The notes under the pieces were generated by a model. It was not told where the DNA came from. It saw only the letters and a list, made by a program, of their open reading frames with translations, and ran no database searches. From contig NZ_BJOC01000017.1 in NCBI RefSeq assembly GCF_006540005.1, forward strand, positions 1 to 64,000: a stretch of DNA of 64,000 bases. Direction: 5' to 3'. The position numbers and the translations under genes are program-made. Positions 19,890 through 30,176 of this stretch are shown piece by piece. Source of the DNA: Halomonas halmophila. GTDB lineage: Bacteria; Pseudomonadota; Gammaproteobacteria; Pseudomonadales; Halomonadaceae. The number at the start of each line of letters is the position of its first letter. Position 1 is the stretch's first letter.

Positions 19890-20279
19890 ATGACACAGCA
19901 GTATTACGGCACCGGTCGCCGCAAGACCTCTACCGCACGCGTCTTTCTCAAGGCGGGTACCGGCAAGATCACCGTCAACAATCGCGAACTGAATGATTAC
20001 TTCGGCCGCGTGACCGGCCACATGGTCGTGCGTCAGCCCCTCGAGCTGACCGAGACCCTGGGTCAGTTCGACGTCTACGTCACCGTCAAGGGCGGTGGTG
20101 GTTCGGCACAGGCCGGCGCCATTCGTCACGGCATCACCCGTGCGCTGATGCAGTACAATGAAGACTTCCGCAAGCCGCTGCGTGACGCGGGCTACGTGAC
20201 GCGTGACGCGCGTGAAGTCGAGCGCAAGAAAATCGGTCTGCGCAAGGCGCGTCGTCGTCCGCAGTTCTCGAAGCGTTAA
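19890..20279 (+). CDS. rpsI: 30S ribosomal protein S9
   Basis: A 129-residue S9 protein of the small-subunit head. [16 protein letters not shown] opens the protein. The C terminus RRRPQFSKR is the conserved tail that reaches the P-site tRNA anticodon stem. A strong terminator follows. Confidence 0.98.
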   Translation: MTQQYYGTGRRKTSTARVFLKAGTGKITVNNRELNDYFGRVTGHMVVRQPLELTETLGQFDVYVTVKGGGGSAQAGAIRHGITRALMQYNEDFRKPLRDAGYVTRDAREVERKKIGLRKARRRPQFSKR

Positions 20280-20300
20280 GTTTTTCCGCTTGCCGATACA

Positions 20301-20334
20301 AGCGCCCGGGCCCTGCGGCCCGGGCGCTTTTTTT
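20301..20334 (+). terminator. Intrinsic terminator of rplM-rpsI
   Basis: AGCGCCCGGGCC pairs with GGCCCGGGCGCT around CTGC, followed by seven T residues. Strong GC stem and T tract 22 bases after rpsI. Confidence 0.92.
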
Positions 20335-20589
20335 ATGTCGTGGGCAGTCTCGACTCAGGATTGCGTGAAACGCCCGAGTGTGGCTTCGGGGATTTTGTTG
20401 CTATGTTGTTAGCAGCAGGATGCCGCAAGGCGTAGCGACAGGATAAAAAACGGGCACCCCTGCAGTACATGACGACCGATGGCGCCCGAGCCGCCGAGCC
20501 GGATCGGGCAGGGTCCGTGGGCAAGCGGCGCCGGATGGAAGGTTGCATGGTTGTATGCTGCACGGGCCAGTCGACGGAGAGACCTGCAC
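20335..20589. other. Intergenic region rpsI-petA, no gene seen
   Basis: About 255 bases between the rpsI terminator and petA. It must hold the petABC promoter, but I could not fix a convincing -35/-10 pair. The segment near 20345-20385 on the minus strand reads CACTCGGGCGTTTCACGCAA then TCCTGAGTCG, resembling short dispersed intergenic repeats of gammaproteobacteria. Short open frames here look like noise. Confidence 0.5.
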
Positions 20590-21195
20590 ATGGCAGATGG
20601 TGGCGTGAACAAGGGGAGGCGCCGTTTCCTGGTGGCGGCGACCACGGTCGTTGGCGCCGCCGGAGTGGCTGCCGTGGCCGTGCCGTTCGTCTCGGCCTGG
20701 CAGCCGAGTGCCGAGGCCCGGGCGGCCGGTGCGCCGGTCAAGGTCGATATATCCAAACTGCAGCCTGGTCAGCGCATGGTGGTCGAATGGCGTGGCCGTC
20801 CCGTGTGGATTCTCGACCGTTCCACCGAAATGATCCAGCGCACCGAGATGCTGGGCGGGGAACGCCTCGCCGATCCGGCGTCCAGCAAACCGCAGCAGCC
20901 GGAATACGCCAGTGGGCCACTGCGCTCCATCCGTCCCGGGATCGGCGTCTACGTGGGCATCTGCACCCATCTGGGCTGTTCACCCTTGTTCCGTCCTGAG
21001 CCGAACGCCGAAGGCGTCGGCGTCGATGACTGGCCGGGGGGCTTCTTCTGTCCCTGTCATGGGTCGCGCTTCGATCTGGCCGGGCGGGTCTTTCGCAACG
21101 TGCCGGCGCCACTCAACCTGGAAGTGCCGCCTTACCACTTCGAGAATGACTCGGTCATCGTGGTGGGCGTCGGCGAAGGCGAGGAGGTCGGCTGA
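20590..21195 (+). CDS. petA: Rieske iron-sulfur subunit of cytochrome bc1
   Basis: A 201-residue Rieske protein of complex III, carrying electrons from quinol to cytochrome c1. A twin-arginine-like RRRFL precedes the single membrane helix (about residues 14-36). The [2Fe-2S] ligands are in CTHLGC and CPCHGS. The start gives MADGGVNKGRRRF. Its stop overlaps the petB start (TGATG). Confidence 0.96.
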   Translation: MADGGVNKGRRRFLVAATTVVGAAGVAAVAVPFVSAWQPSAEARAAGAPVKVDISKLQPGQRMVVEWRGRPVWILDRSTEMIQRTEMLGGERLADPASSKPQQPEYASGPLRSIRPGIGVYVGICTHLGCSPLFRPEPNAEGVGVDDWPGGFFCPCHGSRFDLAGRVFRNVPAPLNLEVPPYHFENDSVIVVGVGEGEEVG

Positions 21196-22454
21196 TGGAA
21201 CGTTCCGACAAGCCCAAGGCCGAGCGTGGCCTGATGCGCTGGGTGGATGACCGTTTCCCGGCGACCCAGATGCTGCGCGACCATCTGACGGGGTATTATG
21301 CCCCACGCAATTTCAACTTCTGGTATTTCTTCGGTTCGCTGGCGCTGCTGGTGCTGGTCAATCAGATCCTGACCGGCATCTGGTTGACCATGACCTACAC
21401 GCCGACGGCGGAAGACGCCTTTGCCTCCGTCGAAACCATCATGCGTGACGTGGAGTGGGGCTGGCTGATCCGCTACCTGCACACCACGGGGGCATCGGCG
21501 TTTTTCGTGGTGATCTATCTGCACATGTTCCGCGGCCTGCTGTATGGCTCCTACAAGGCACCACGCGAGCTGGTCTGGGTATTCGGCATGGCCATTTATC
21601 TGGCCCTGATGGCCGAGGCCTTCATGGGCTACTTGCTGCCCTGGGGACAAATGTCCTATTGGGGAGCCCAGGTGATTACCTCGCTGTTCTCCGCCATTCC
21701 GGCCATCGGACCGGGGCTTGCCGAGTGGATTCGTGGTGATTACCTGGTGACCGGCATCACCCTCAACCGCTTCTTCGCCCTGCATGTCGTGGCACTGCCC
21801 ATTGTGATTCTGGCGCTGGTGGTGCTGCATATCGTGGCCCTGCATGAGGTGGGCTCCAACAATCCGGACGGTATCGAGATCAAGGACAAGCTCGATACCA
21901 ATGGCAAGCCGCTCGACGGTGTACCCTTTCACCCGTACTACACTCTCAAAGACCTGGTCGGTGTGGCGGTGTTTCTGTTCGTTTTCTGCGTGGTGGTCTT
22001 CTATTTCCCCGAAGGCGGCGGCTATTTCATCGAGAAGCCCAACTTCGAGCCGGCGAATCCACTGCAGACGCCGGACCACATTGCCCCGGTCTGGTATTTC
22101 ACACCCTTCTACGCCATTCTGCGCGGCGTTACCTTCTCGGTATTTGGCCTCGAGGCCAAGTTCCTCGGAGTGATGGCCATGGGGCTGGCCATCGGTCTGC
22201 TGTTTGTCCTGCCCTGGCTGGACCGCAGCCGGGTACGTTCCATGCGTTACAAGGGCTGGGTGTCGCGTGCCATGCTGGGGCTTTTCGTCATCTGCTTCGT
22301 GACCCTTGGGGTGCTGGGCGTGCTGCCGTCGACCGAGACCCGCACGACCATCGCCCAGGTGTGCACCCTGGGGTATTTCGCCTATTTTCTGCTGATGCCT
22401 CTCTACACCAGGCTGGAAGGGACCAGGCCCGTGCCGGAAAGGGTGACTGACTGA
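21195..22454 (+). CDS. petB: Cytochrome b subunit of bc1
   Basis: A 419-residue, eight-helix quinol-oxidising subunit. Haem-ligating histidines lie in RYLHTTGASAFFVVIYLHMF and in the helix FFALHVVALPIVILALVVLH. At the quinol site the usual PEWY motif reads Pro298-Val299-Trp300-Tyr301 (PVWY). The gene overlaps petA and petC by single-base TGATG or 1-base junctions, so petA, petB and petC form one operon. Confidence 0.97.
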   Translation: MERSDKPKAERGLMRWVDDRFPATQMLRDHLTGYYAPRNFNFWYFFGSLALLVLVNQILTGIWLTMTYTPTAEDAFASVETIMRDVEWGWLIRYLHTTGASAFFVVIYLHMFRGLLYGSYKAPRELVWVFGMAIYLALMAEAFMGYLLPWGQMSYWGAQVITSLFSAIPAIGPGLAEWIRGDYLVTGITLNRFFALHVVALPIVILALVVLHIVALHEVGSNNPDGIEIKDKLDTNGKPLDGVPFHPYYTLKDLVGVAVFLFVFCVVVFYFPEGGGYFIEKPNFEPANPLQTPDHIAPVWYFTPFYAILRGVTFSVFGLEAKFLGVMAMGLAIGLLFVLPWLDRSRVRSMRYKGWVSRAMLGLFVICFVTLGVLGVLPSTETRTTIAQVCTLGYFAYFLLMPLYTRLEGTRPVPERVTD

Positions 22455-23170
22455 TGAGAAAATCACTGTTGGTATTGTGCCTCGTATGGCTGCCGATGAC
22501 GGCGATCGCGGCCGGGGGCGAGAGTGCCGGGCTGCGCAGCATGACGCCGGCCTTGCAGGACAAGGCGTCGCTGCAGAACGGCATGCAGATGTTCGTCAAC
22601 TACTGCATGGGATGCCATTCACTGGAGTATCAGCGTTTCTCCAGGGCCGCCGAGGACCTCGATATCCCCAGGGGACTGGTCGAGGACAACCTGATCTTTG
22701 CCGACGGACTGGCCTTCAATGATCAGATGCGTATCGCCATGGCGTCGACCCAGAGCGCGACCTGGTTCGGCACATCGCCGCCTGATCTGACCCTGGTTAC
22801 CCGCCTGCACAGCAGTGACTGGGTCTATTCGTATCTGCTGGGCTTCTATCGCGACCCCGAGCGGCCGACCGGCGTGAACAACAGCGTCTTTCCCTCGGTG
22901 GCCATGCCCAATGTGCTGGAGCCCTTGCAGGGGGTCCAGGCGCAGGTCTGTCACGGTTCGGATTGCCAGCTGGAGCTGGTCGAGCCGGGCCAGCTGTCGC
23001 CCGAAGTCTTCGAAAAAGCCATGTTCGACCTGACCAACTTCCTGGTCTATGTCGGTGAGCCCTCGCGCTTGCAGGCCCGGTCGCTGGCACCCAAGGTCCT
23101 CATCTTCCTGCTTGTCTTCGCCATCCTGGCGTACATGCTGAAACGCGAATACTGGCGAGACCTGCACTGA
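22454..23170 (+). CDS. petC: Cytochrome c1 subunit of bc1
   Basis: A 238-residue c-type cytochrome. N-terminal signal peptide (MRKSLLVLCLVWLPMTAIA), haem-binding CMGCH near residue 52, and a C-terminal membrane anchor (about 213-230, VLIFLLVFAILAYML) that holds it in the complex. Separate from petB, unlike the fused bc precursor of some alphaproteobacteria. Confidence 0.96.
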   Translation: MRKSLLVLCLVWLPMTAIAAGGESAGLRSMTPALQDKASLQNGMQMFVNYCMGCHSLEYQRFSRAAEDLDIPRGLVEDNLIFADGLAFNDQMRIAMASTQSATWFGTSPPDLTLVTRLHSSDWVYSYLLGFYRDPERPTGVNNSVFPSVAMPNVLEPLQGVQAQVCHGSDCQLELVEPGQLSPEVFEKAMFDLTNFLVYVGEPSRLQARSLAPKVLIFLLVFAILAYMLKREYWRDLH

Positions 23171-23264
23171 GTCACGTTGATTCCACGCTGAGACATTCCA
23201 CGGCACCCCCGGCGAGGATGGCTCGTGTTATGATGGCGTGACGAACTGATGCGAGGGTTGTTTC

Positions 23265-23891
23265 ATGGGTGTAGTGACCAAGCGGTCATCGATGATCTTC
23301 TATTCCGGGGGCGATGATCATTGCAGTCATCGCGTGCGTATTGTGCTCGCCGAAAAGGGTGTCGCCGTGGACGTCGTCGAGGTCACCGAGGAGAGCCATC
23401 CCGAGGAGCTCGCCGACCTCAATCCGTACAACAGCGTCCCCACGCTGCTTGACCGCGACCTGGTGCTGTATGAATCCAAGGTGATGATGGAGTACCTGGA
23501 CGAACGCTTCCCGCATCCCCCTCTGTTGCCCGTCTATCCGGTGGCGCGTGCCCAGAGCCGGTTGTGGATGCACCGTGTTGAACGCGAGTGGTGCCCACTG
23601 GTCGAACGCATACGCACCGCGCCCAAGAAGGAAGCCGACAAGGCACGCAAGGAATTGCGCGAGAGCCTGGTGGGCATCTCGCCGATCTTCGAGGACATGC
23701 CGTTCTTCATGAGCGAGGAATTCACCCTGGTGGACTGCTGCCTGGCCCCGATTCTGTGGCGTCTGCCGTCGCTGGGGATCGAGTTGCCGGAAAAGCAGGT
23801 GCAGCCGCTGGTGGAGTACATGGAGCGGGTCTTCGAGCGTGATGGTTTCAAGGCGGCGTTGAGCGAAGCCGAGCGCGAGATGCGCCCCTGA
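23265..23891 (+). CDS. sspA: Stringent starvation protein A
   Basis: A 208-residue glutathione S-transferase-fold protein that binds RNA polymerase and affects stationary-phase and stress genes in E. coli. The N-terminal thioredoxin-like half contains [12 protein letters not shown] and [13 protein letters not shown]; SspA lacks glutathione transferase activity. It follows petC after 94 bases and precedes sspB, as in Pseudomonas. Confidence 0.94.
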   Translation: MGVVTKRSSMIFYSGGDDHCSHRVRIVLAEKGVAVDVVEVTEESHPEELADLNPYNSVPTLLDRDLVLYESKVMMEYLDERFPHPPLLPVYPVARAQSRLWMHRVEREWCPLVERIRTAPKKEADKARKELRESLVGISPIFEDMPFFMSEEFTLVDCCLAPILWRLPSLGIELPEKQVQPLVEYMERVFERDGFKAALSEAEREMRP

Positions 23892-23923
23892 ATTTTTTTG
23901 AAGTAGCGACCCAAGAGGGCCGA

Positions 23924-24406
23924 ATGACGATGCATTCAAGCCGTCCCTATATTGCCAGAGCCTTGTACCAATGGCTGCTCGACAACGAGCTGACGCCCTA
24001 TATCGTGGTAGATGCCGAACAGGAAGGTGTCGAGGTGCCTAGGGAGTTTGTCCAGAATGGCCAGATCGTGCTCAACATGGGCGTATCGGCGATTCGTGAC
24101 CTCTCCATGGAGAACGACGCCATTGCCTTTTCGGCGCGCTTCGGCGGCAAGCCGACCCAGCTGATGGTGCCCATGGAGGCGCTGATTGCCATCTATGGCC
24201 GGGAGAATGGTGTCGGCATGGTCTTCGGTCATGAACCCGAGATGCCCGAGCCGGCCGCAGACGATGAGACCCAGGACGACAGCGCCGGGCCCTCCCTGGC
24301 AAGTGTCGACGACAGTGATGAGTCTTCCGGCGGTGAAGACAGCGCCGATACCTCGGGTGAGGACGCCCCGAAAAAGGCGCGGCCTTCGCTACGCGTCGTC
24401 AAGTGA
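23924..24406 (+). CDS. sspB: ClpXP specificity adaptor SspB
   Basis: A 160-residue adaptor that delivers ssrA-tagged proteins to ClpXP. The N-terminal substrate-binding domain starts RPYIARALYQWLLDNELTPY. An acidic, low-complexity linker (about 112-150) ends in LRVVK, the conserved ClpX-binding tail. It is 32 bases after sspA and is followed by a bidirectional terminator. Confidence 0.95.
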   Translation: MTMHSSRPYIARALYQWLLDNELTPYIVVDAEQEGVEVPREFVQNGQIVLNMGVSAIRDLSMENDAIAFSARFGGKPTQLMVPMEALIAIYGRENGVGMVFGHEPEMPEPAADDETQDDSAGPSLASVDDSDESSGGEDSADTSGEDAPKKARPSLRVVK

Positions 24407-24469
24407 GTGCAGGATGATTGACGGCCCTCGGCCCGCCAGCGAGTTGGGCGGGGCGTGCCGGCAACCAGC

Positions 24470-24499
24470 AAAACGGCAGGCCGGGTAGCCTGCCGTTTT
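24470..24499. terminator. Bidirectional terminator between sspB and dolP
   Basis: A perfect 12-base stem: AAAACGGCAGGC (24470-24481) and GCCTGCCGTTTT (24488-24499) around a 6-base loop. A or T runs on both flanks let it act for both convergent genes. Confidence 0.88.
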
Positions 24500-24515
24500 A
24501 TCTTGGTCATGCGGT

Positions 24516-25082
24516 TCAGTCGAGATAGTCGAAAACCTTGACAATGCGCTGCATGCCGCCGGCATTGGAGGTCACCGAGACGATGCGTTCGGCCTCGGCA
24601 CGGCTGACGATGCCCATCAGGTAGACGGTCGCGTTCTCGGTGACCACCAGCAGACGACTTTCGTCGGTGGCCTCGTTGGTTGCCAGCGCGGTTCTCACCT
24701 TGGTGGTGATCCAGGTGTCGTTGAGCCGCTGCGAGTTGGGGAGGTTGGCGGCAACACTCAGCTGATTGTGAACCTTGCGAACGTGTCGGACCTGCTCGGC
24801 GACCTGTCCGGCCATGCCCTTGAGTTTCTGACTGGGCACCTGTCCGGTGAGCAATACGACACCATTGAAAGCGTCCACATTGATGCGGGCGTCGTCGAGG
24901 CGTGCGTCGGTGGCGCCGAGGTTGCGCGCGATCTTGTCCTCGATATTGTTGTCCTCGACCTTGGTTCCCTCGGTGCGCTGACCGTAGTTTTCATTGACAG
25001 GGTCGGCGTTCATCGCCGCGCAACCGGAAAGGGCCATCAGTACGATCAGTGTCAGGGCGGTGCTCAGAGTCTTGTAGGTCAT
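24516..25082 (-). CDS. dolP: Outer-membrane BON-domain lipoprotein DolP
   Basis: A 188-residue lipoprotein with signal peptide and lipobox LSGC (lipidated Cys21), followed by two BON domains (about 45-115 and 120-188). DolP (YraP) supports outer-membrane integrity, binds anionic phospholipid and influences BAM and amidase activation in E. coli. It is the last gene of lpoA-yraN-diaA-dolP, the conserved order, six bases after diaA. Confidence 0.93.
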   Translation of the reverse strand: MTYKTLSTALTLIVLMALSGCAAMNADPVNENYGQRTEGTKVEDNNIEDKIARNLGATDARLDDARINVDAFNGVVLLTGQVPSQKLKGMAGQVAEQVRHVRKVHNQLSVAANLPNSQRLNDTWITTKVRTALATNEATDESRLLVVTENATVYLMGIVSRAEAERIVSVTSNAGGMQRIVKVFDYLD

Positions 25083-25088
25083 AATCGG

Positions 25089-25703
<615 letters not shown>

Positions 25704-26069
25704 TCAAAACGCTTCGAAGGCTCCCGCCACCCATTCGTACTCGAGCTCGGGAGGCGTGCCGGTCACGGCCAGCACATCGAAGCGGCAAGCACATGATAGC
25801 CCGTTGCGCTGCAGATAAAAACGCGCTGCCTGGATCAAGCGGCGCTGCTTGGTCATGGTGATGGTTTCCAGGGGGTGGCCGTGGCGCGAGTCGGCGCGAT
25901 GCCGGACCTCGACAAACACCAGAGTGTCCCCGTCACGCATGACGATATCGAGTTCGCCGCCCTTGGCGTGCTGGTTGGTGGCGACCAGCTCGAGGCCGCG
26001 CGCCACCAGCCAGTCGCTCGCCAGGCGCTCGATGCGCGCGCCTCGGGTGCGTGCATCAGGGCAGGGCAT
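25704..26069 (-). CDS. yraN: UPF0102 protein YraN
   Basis: A 121-residue nuclease-fold (UPF0102) protein of unknown role. The endonuclease-like motif GGELDIVMRDGDTLVFVEVRHR carries the E-x-x and ExK-like acidic residues, with Arg in place of the usual Lys. Its start overlaps the end of lpoA by 14 bases. Conserved in position in many gammaproteobacteria. Confidence 0.92.
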   Translation of the reverse strand: MPCPDARTRGARIERLASDWLVARGLELVATNQHAKGGELDIVMRDGDTLVFVEVRHRADSRHGHPLETITMTKQRRLIQAARFYLQRNGLSCACRFDVLAVTGTPPELEYEWVAGAFEAF

Positions 26070-27813
26070 CGCTGAGGCTTCCCGGTGATATCATTGGCTG
26101 TGGAATGCCCTCGCTGAAGCGGGCCCAGGGCAGCTGGCGCTGGATACGGCCATCCTCGGTGGTCGACAGGGTGCCGGTGGCACCAAAGAGCTCGCTGCCC
26201 GGAATCGCCTGGAATTGCGGCAGGCGGCGAGCCAGTTCATAGGCATCCACGCCCATGGCCATCAGGCGAAACATGGAAGGCTCGGACTCCTCACGCAACT
26301 GGCGGTAGCTGTTCACATAGGGCAGGGCATTTTCCCCACCGACGGCGGCTTCAGGGATTTGCCACGGAATATCCACGAAGCGCACGCCGTTGAGATCCCT
26401 GTCCAGTCGTGGCTGTGGGTGGCCCGTATACAGGTGGGACGTCGCGTACACCGGTAGGTCGGCGGCGTTGTAATACTCCAGCGTCGGGGGTACCTGGCGG
26501 GCGTAGTCCGGCAAGGCGAGCAGGAAGAGCATGTCCGGTTGTGGAGAGCGCACGGCCCGACGCGTGCTCTCGGTGGCCGACTGCTCCGGGTTGTAGCGCA
26601 CGGTACGCACGATGTCGCCGTTGTTGGTCTGCCAGGTGTCGCGGAAGGCGGCGCCGACCCGGCGTCCCCAGTCATTGTCGGGGATCAGCAAGGAGGCGCT
26701 CTGCATGCCGTCGATCCGGCCGCGCCGGGCGACCTGGCGGGCCTCGTTTTCGGCGGACAGGCCATACTGGAAGAGCCCTTCGGCCTGGTTGTGTTCACTC
26801 GTGCCATAGTTCAGGGCCAGGGTCGGCATCGGAACCTGGTCGCGCTGCTCGAGGCGCGTGACCAGATCCTTGTCGAGAGGACCGATGACTGCCTGGGCGC
26901 CCATGCTTTCGGCCTCGGCATAGAGCGCTTCGAGGTTGCCGTCTGAGGAATCGATGAAGCTCAGCTGGGTGCCGCTGGCGCTTCGGTTGACCACCTCGAG
27001 ATGGTGGACGTTCATGCCTTGCTCGATGGCGTCGGCGACGCGTTCCAGAGGGCCGGATTCGGGCAGGAAGATGGCGATATGACGAATCTCGCTGCCCCTG
27101 AGGTCGCGCAACGCCTGAAGTTTGGTGGGTAGCTGGCGGGCGGCGGGATGATTCGGATAGCGGCTGCGCCAGTCCTCAATTCGTTGGAAAAGTCGTTCGA
27201 TGTCGGCACTGGTGTCGCGGGTCAGGTCAGTCAGGGCAAGCCAGGCCCGGGTATCGGACTCCTGGCTGTTGCGCAGCCTGTCCAGCGAAGGCCCGGGCAG
27301 GTTGGAGAGCTGGTTCCAGATCGGGTCATTGAGGCTGGTGTCGTCGTTGGCCGCCTGAAGACGCAGGAAGGCGGCGGCGGCCGGCAGCGGCCGGTCGAGT
27401 TCGGCCAGTGCCCGGCCCAGGCGACCCAGCAGCAGGTTGGCCTGTTCGCGCGGCGGTGTATCGTTCTTGAGCAGTTGGCCGGCCTGAACAACGGCGCGCG
27501 GATCCCCCAGGGATTCGCCCAGCTCGGAAAGCAACAGCGCCCAGCGACGACGCTGTTCGATGGATAGCTGGTCCGAGTCGAGATTCTTGACGATATCCAG
27601 TGCCTGGGGGCCACGCCCCTGACGTGCTAGGATATGCGCGGCCTCGAGTCGGGAAGCGGCAGCCGCAGCGGGTGCCTGTTGGTCAGCTCTCTGCAACAGC
27701 TGTGCCGGATCATGTGCAGGCTGGCGTTGCGTCACGCTTTGCTGCGAGGCACACCCGACCATCAGTAGTGCCAAAAGCACGGCGGCCAGCGGGCCGCGAG
27801 ACGAAATCTTCAT
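26056..27813 (-). CDS. lpoA: Outer-membrane lipoprotein activator of PBP1A, LpoA
   Basis: A 585-residue lipoprotein: lipobox MVGC with Cys21, an N-terminal helical TPR-like domain (to about 260) and a C-terminal periplasmic-binding-protein-like domain starting near HIAIFLPESGPLERVADAIEQG. LpoA crosses the periplasm to stimulate PBP1A. It is divergent from rsmI, with a 48-base gap. Confidence 0.92.
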   Translation of the reverse strand: MKISSRGPLAAVLLALLMVGCASQQSVTQRQPAHDPAQLLQRADQQAPAAAAASRLEAAHILARQGRGPQALDIVKNLDSDQLSIEQRRRWALLLSELGESLGDPRAVVQAGQLLKNDTPPREQANLLLGRLGRALAELDRPLPAAAAFLRLQAANDDTSLNDPIWNQLSNLPGPSLDRLRNSQESDTRAWLALTDLTRDTSADIERLFQRIEDWRSRYPNHPAARQLPTKLQALRDLRGSEIRHIAIFLPESGPLERVADAIEQGMNVHHLEVVNRSASGTQLSFIDSSDGNLEALYAEAESMGAQAVIGPLDKDLVTRLEQRDQVPMPTLALNYGTSEHNQAEGLFQYGLSAENEARQVARRGRIDGMQSASLLIPDNDWGRRVGAAFRDTWQTNNGDIVRTVRYNPEQSATESTRRAVRSPQPDMLFLLALPDYARQVPPTLEYYNAADLPVYATSHLYTGHPQPRLDRDLNGVRFVDIPWQIPEAAVGGENALPYVNSYRQLREESEPSMFRLMAMGVDAYELARRLPQFQAIPGSELFGATGTLSTTEDGRIQRQLPWARFSEGIPQPMISPGSLSDALP

Positions 27814-27861
27814 CGATCCTTCCTTGTCGCATGGTGGCGGATAGCATCCCAGGGGGCCGAA

Positions 27862-28719
27862 ATGTCAGACGCGATAGCAGGTTCATTGTACGTGGTCGCC
27901 ACGCCGATTGGGAATCTCGAGGACCTCTCGCCGCGCGCGGCGCGTCTTCTGGGTGAAGTGGCGCTTGTCGCCGCCGAGGATACCCGACATACGTCGCGGC
28001 TGCTGCGTCACCTGGGGGTCGCCCCGGCGGTGATGTCCCTGCACGAGCATAATGAAGCCGGGCGGGTCGAGCAGATCGATCGGCGACTGGCCGCCGGCGA
28101 GGACGTGGCTCTGGTCAGCGATGCTGGCACTCCCTTGATCAGTGACCCCGGCTTCGTGCTGGTGCGCGAACTACGTGCCCGACAGCGTTGCATCGTGCCG
28201 GTGCCCGGTGCCTGTGCACTGGTGGCCGCCCTGTCCGCAGCCGGGCTGGCTACTGACCAGTTTCTGTTCAATGGTTTTCTGCCGGCCAAGAGCGGCCCGC
28301 GGCGGACCCGCCTCGAGGCCCTGGTCGAGCATCAGGCCAGCCTGGTGTTCTATGAGTCACCCCATCGCATACATGCCACCCTGGCTGACCTGGCCCGAGT
28401 CTTCGGCGAGCGGCCTCTGGTTCTGGCTCGCGAGCTGACCAAGACCTTCGAGACCTTCCTTGCCGGCACGGCCGATACCCTGATCGCCAGGCTCGAGGCG
28501 GACCCGGATCAGGCGCGTGGTGAGTTCGTCATCATGGTCGAAGGGGCGCCGCCGCGGGACGTCAGCGAGAGCGTCACTATCGAGGCCGACGCACTGCTGA
28601 GCAGCCTGCTGGCCGAGGGTGTGGGCGTCAAACAGGCGGCCGGCAGCGTGGCACGCCTGCTCGGCGGCGCGCGCAAGACCTGGTACGCCCGGGCGCAACG
28701 CCTCAAGGACGGGGATTGA
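27862..28719 (+). CDS. rsmI: 16S rRNA 2'-O-ribose C1402 methyltransferase
   Basis: A 285-residue tetrapyrrole-methylase-fold enzyme that adds the 2'-O-methyl group at C1402 of 16S rRNA. The N-terminal GSLYVVATPIGNLEDLSPRA, EDTRHT and LVSDAGTPLISDPG are diagnostic. It pairs functionally with rsmH, which makes the N4 methylation of the same nucleotide and lies 490 bases downstream. Its stop codon overlaps the rnpB promoter. Confidence 0.96.
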   Translation: MSDAIAGSLYVVATPIGNLEDLSPRAARLLGEVALVAAEDTRHTSRLLRHLGVAPAVMSLHEHNEAGRVEQIDRRLAAGEDVALVSDAGTPLISDPGFVLVRELRARQRCIVPVPGACALVAALSAAGLATDQFLFNGFLPAKSGPRRTRLEALVEHQASLVFYESPHRIHATLADLARVFGERPLVLARELTKTFETFLAGTADTLIARLEADPDQARGEFVIMVEGAPPRDVSESVTIEADALLSSLLAEGVGVKQAAGSVARLLGGARKTWYARAQRLKDGD

Positions 28720-28744
28720 GGGGGTGTCGCGGCACTGGTATGCT
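28716..28744 (+). promoter_or_regulatory. Promoter of rnpB
   Basis: -35 TTGAGG (28716-28721), a 17-base spacer and -10 TATGCT (28739-28744), ending seven bases before the predicted 5' end of RNase P RNA. The -35 overlaps the rsmI stop codon. Confidence 0.7.
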
Positions 28745-28751
28745 TGGCTCC

Positions 28752-29112
<361 letters not shown>

Positions 29113-29207
29113 CCGGTTTACAGGGTTTTGCAGATTGTTGCCCATTGTTCATCTTTTGTCGCCGTTGCCGACGCGCACGGCCCTTCCCGAACCGCCACGA
29201 GAGCCGC

Positions 29208-30164
29208 ATGTCGTCACCCGCTTCTGAACAACCCCCGCGCGGATTTCGCCATGCCAGCGTGCTGCTCGATGGCGCGGTCGAGACCCTGATGCATCGAGCC
29301 GAGGGCGCCTACCTGGACGCGACCTTCGGGCGGGGCGGACACTCGCGGGCGATTCTCGAACGCCTGGCCCCGCAGGGTCGCCTGCTGGCCATCGACCGTG
29401 ACCCTCAGGCCATCCAGGATGCCGGCCGCATCGAGGACCCACGCTTTGCCATCGAGCGGGGCGACTTCGCCCGCCTGGGCACCATTGCCGACGCCCATGA
29501 CCTGTATGGCAAGCTGGACGGTATCCTGCTCGACATCGGAGTGTCGTCGCCTCAGCTCGATGACCCGGAACGCGGCTTCAGCTTTCTGCGCGACGGCCCC
29601 CTGGACATGCGCATGGACCCGGATCAGGGCGAAAGTGCGGCGGACTGGATCGCGAAAGCCGAGGAAGGCGAAATGGCCCGCATCTTCAAGACGCTGGGCG
29701 AGGAGCGCTTTGCACGTCGCCTGGCGCGCGCCATCGTGGCCCGGCGTCGCGAGCGCCCCTTCACGCGCACCGCCGATCTGGCCGAGGTCATCAAGACGGC
29801 TCACCCGGCCTGGGAAAAGGGCAAGCACCCGGCAACGCGAGCCTTTCAGGCACTGCGCATCCATATCAATGGCGAGCTCGAACAGCTCGAAGCTGCTCTG
29901 GATGCGGCCCTGGAGGCGCTGGCGCCCGGCGGTCACCTGGTGGTCATCAGCTTCCACTCGCTGGAAGACCGTCGCGTCAAGCGCTTCATTCGTGATCATG
30001 TGCGCGGTGACACGCATCTGCCGCGCGGCGTGCCGTTGCGCGATGACCAGATCCAGCGTCGCCTGGAGGCGCTCGGCAAGGCGTGGCGTGCCAGTGCGCA
30101 AGAAGTCGAGGCTAACCCTCGCGCTCGCAGCGCCGTCATGCGGGCGGCGCGTAAACGCTATTGA
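29208..30164 (+). CDS. rsmH: 16S rRNA N4-cytosine C1402 methyltransferase
   Basis: A 318-residue SAM-dependent methyltransferase (formerly MraW). Visible are [16 protein letters not shown] (SAM site), [24 protein letters not shown] and the C-terminal [16 protein letters not shown]. It is the first gene of the division and cell wall cluster here. The usual leader gene mraZ is missing from the 95-base gap before it. The start was placed at [13 protein letters not shown]. Confidence 0.96.
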   Translation: MSSPASEQPPRGFRHASVLLDGAVETLMHRAEGAYLDATFGRGGHSRAILERLAPQGRLLAIDRDPQAIQDAGRIEDPRFAIERGDFARLGTIADAHDLYGKLDGILLDIGVSSPQLDDPERGFSFLRDGPLDMRMDPDQGESAADWIAKAEEGEMARIFKTLGEERFARRLARAIVARRRERPFTRTADLAEVIKTAHPAWEKGKHPATRAFQALRIHINGELEQLEAALDAALEALAPGGHLVVISFHSLEDRRVKRFIRDHVRGDTHLPRGVPLRDDQIQRRLEALGKAWRASAQEVEANPRARSAVMRAARKRY

Positions 30165-30176
30165 AGGAGTGGTGAC

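Noticed and set aside
29113..29140. rnpB terminator
   Set aside because: CCC-GGTTTACA-GGG-TTTT is only a 3-base stem, too weak to call.
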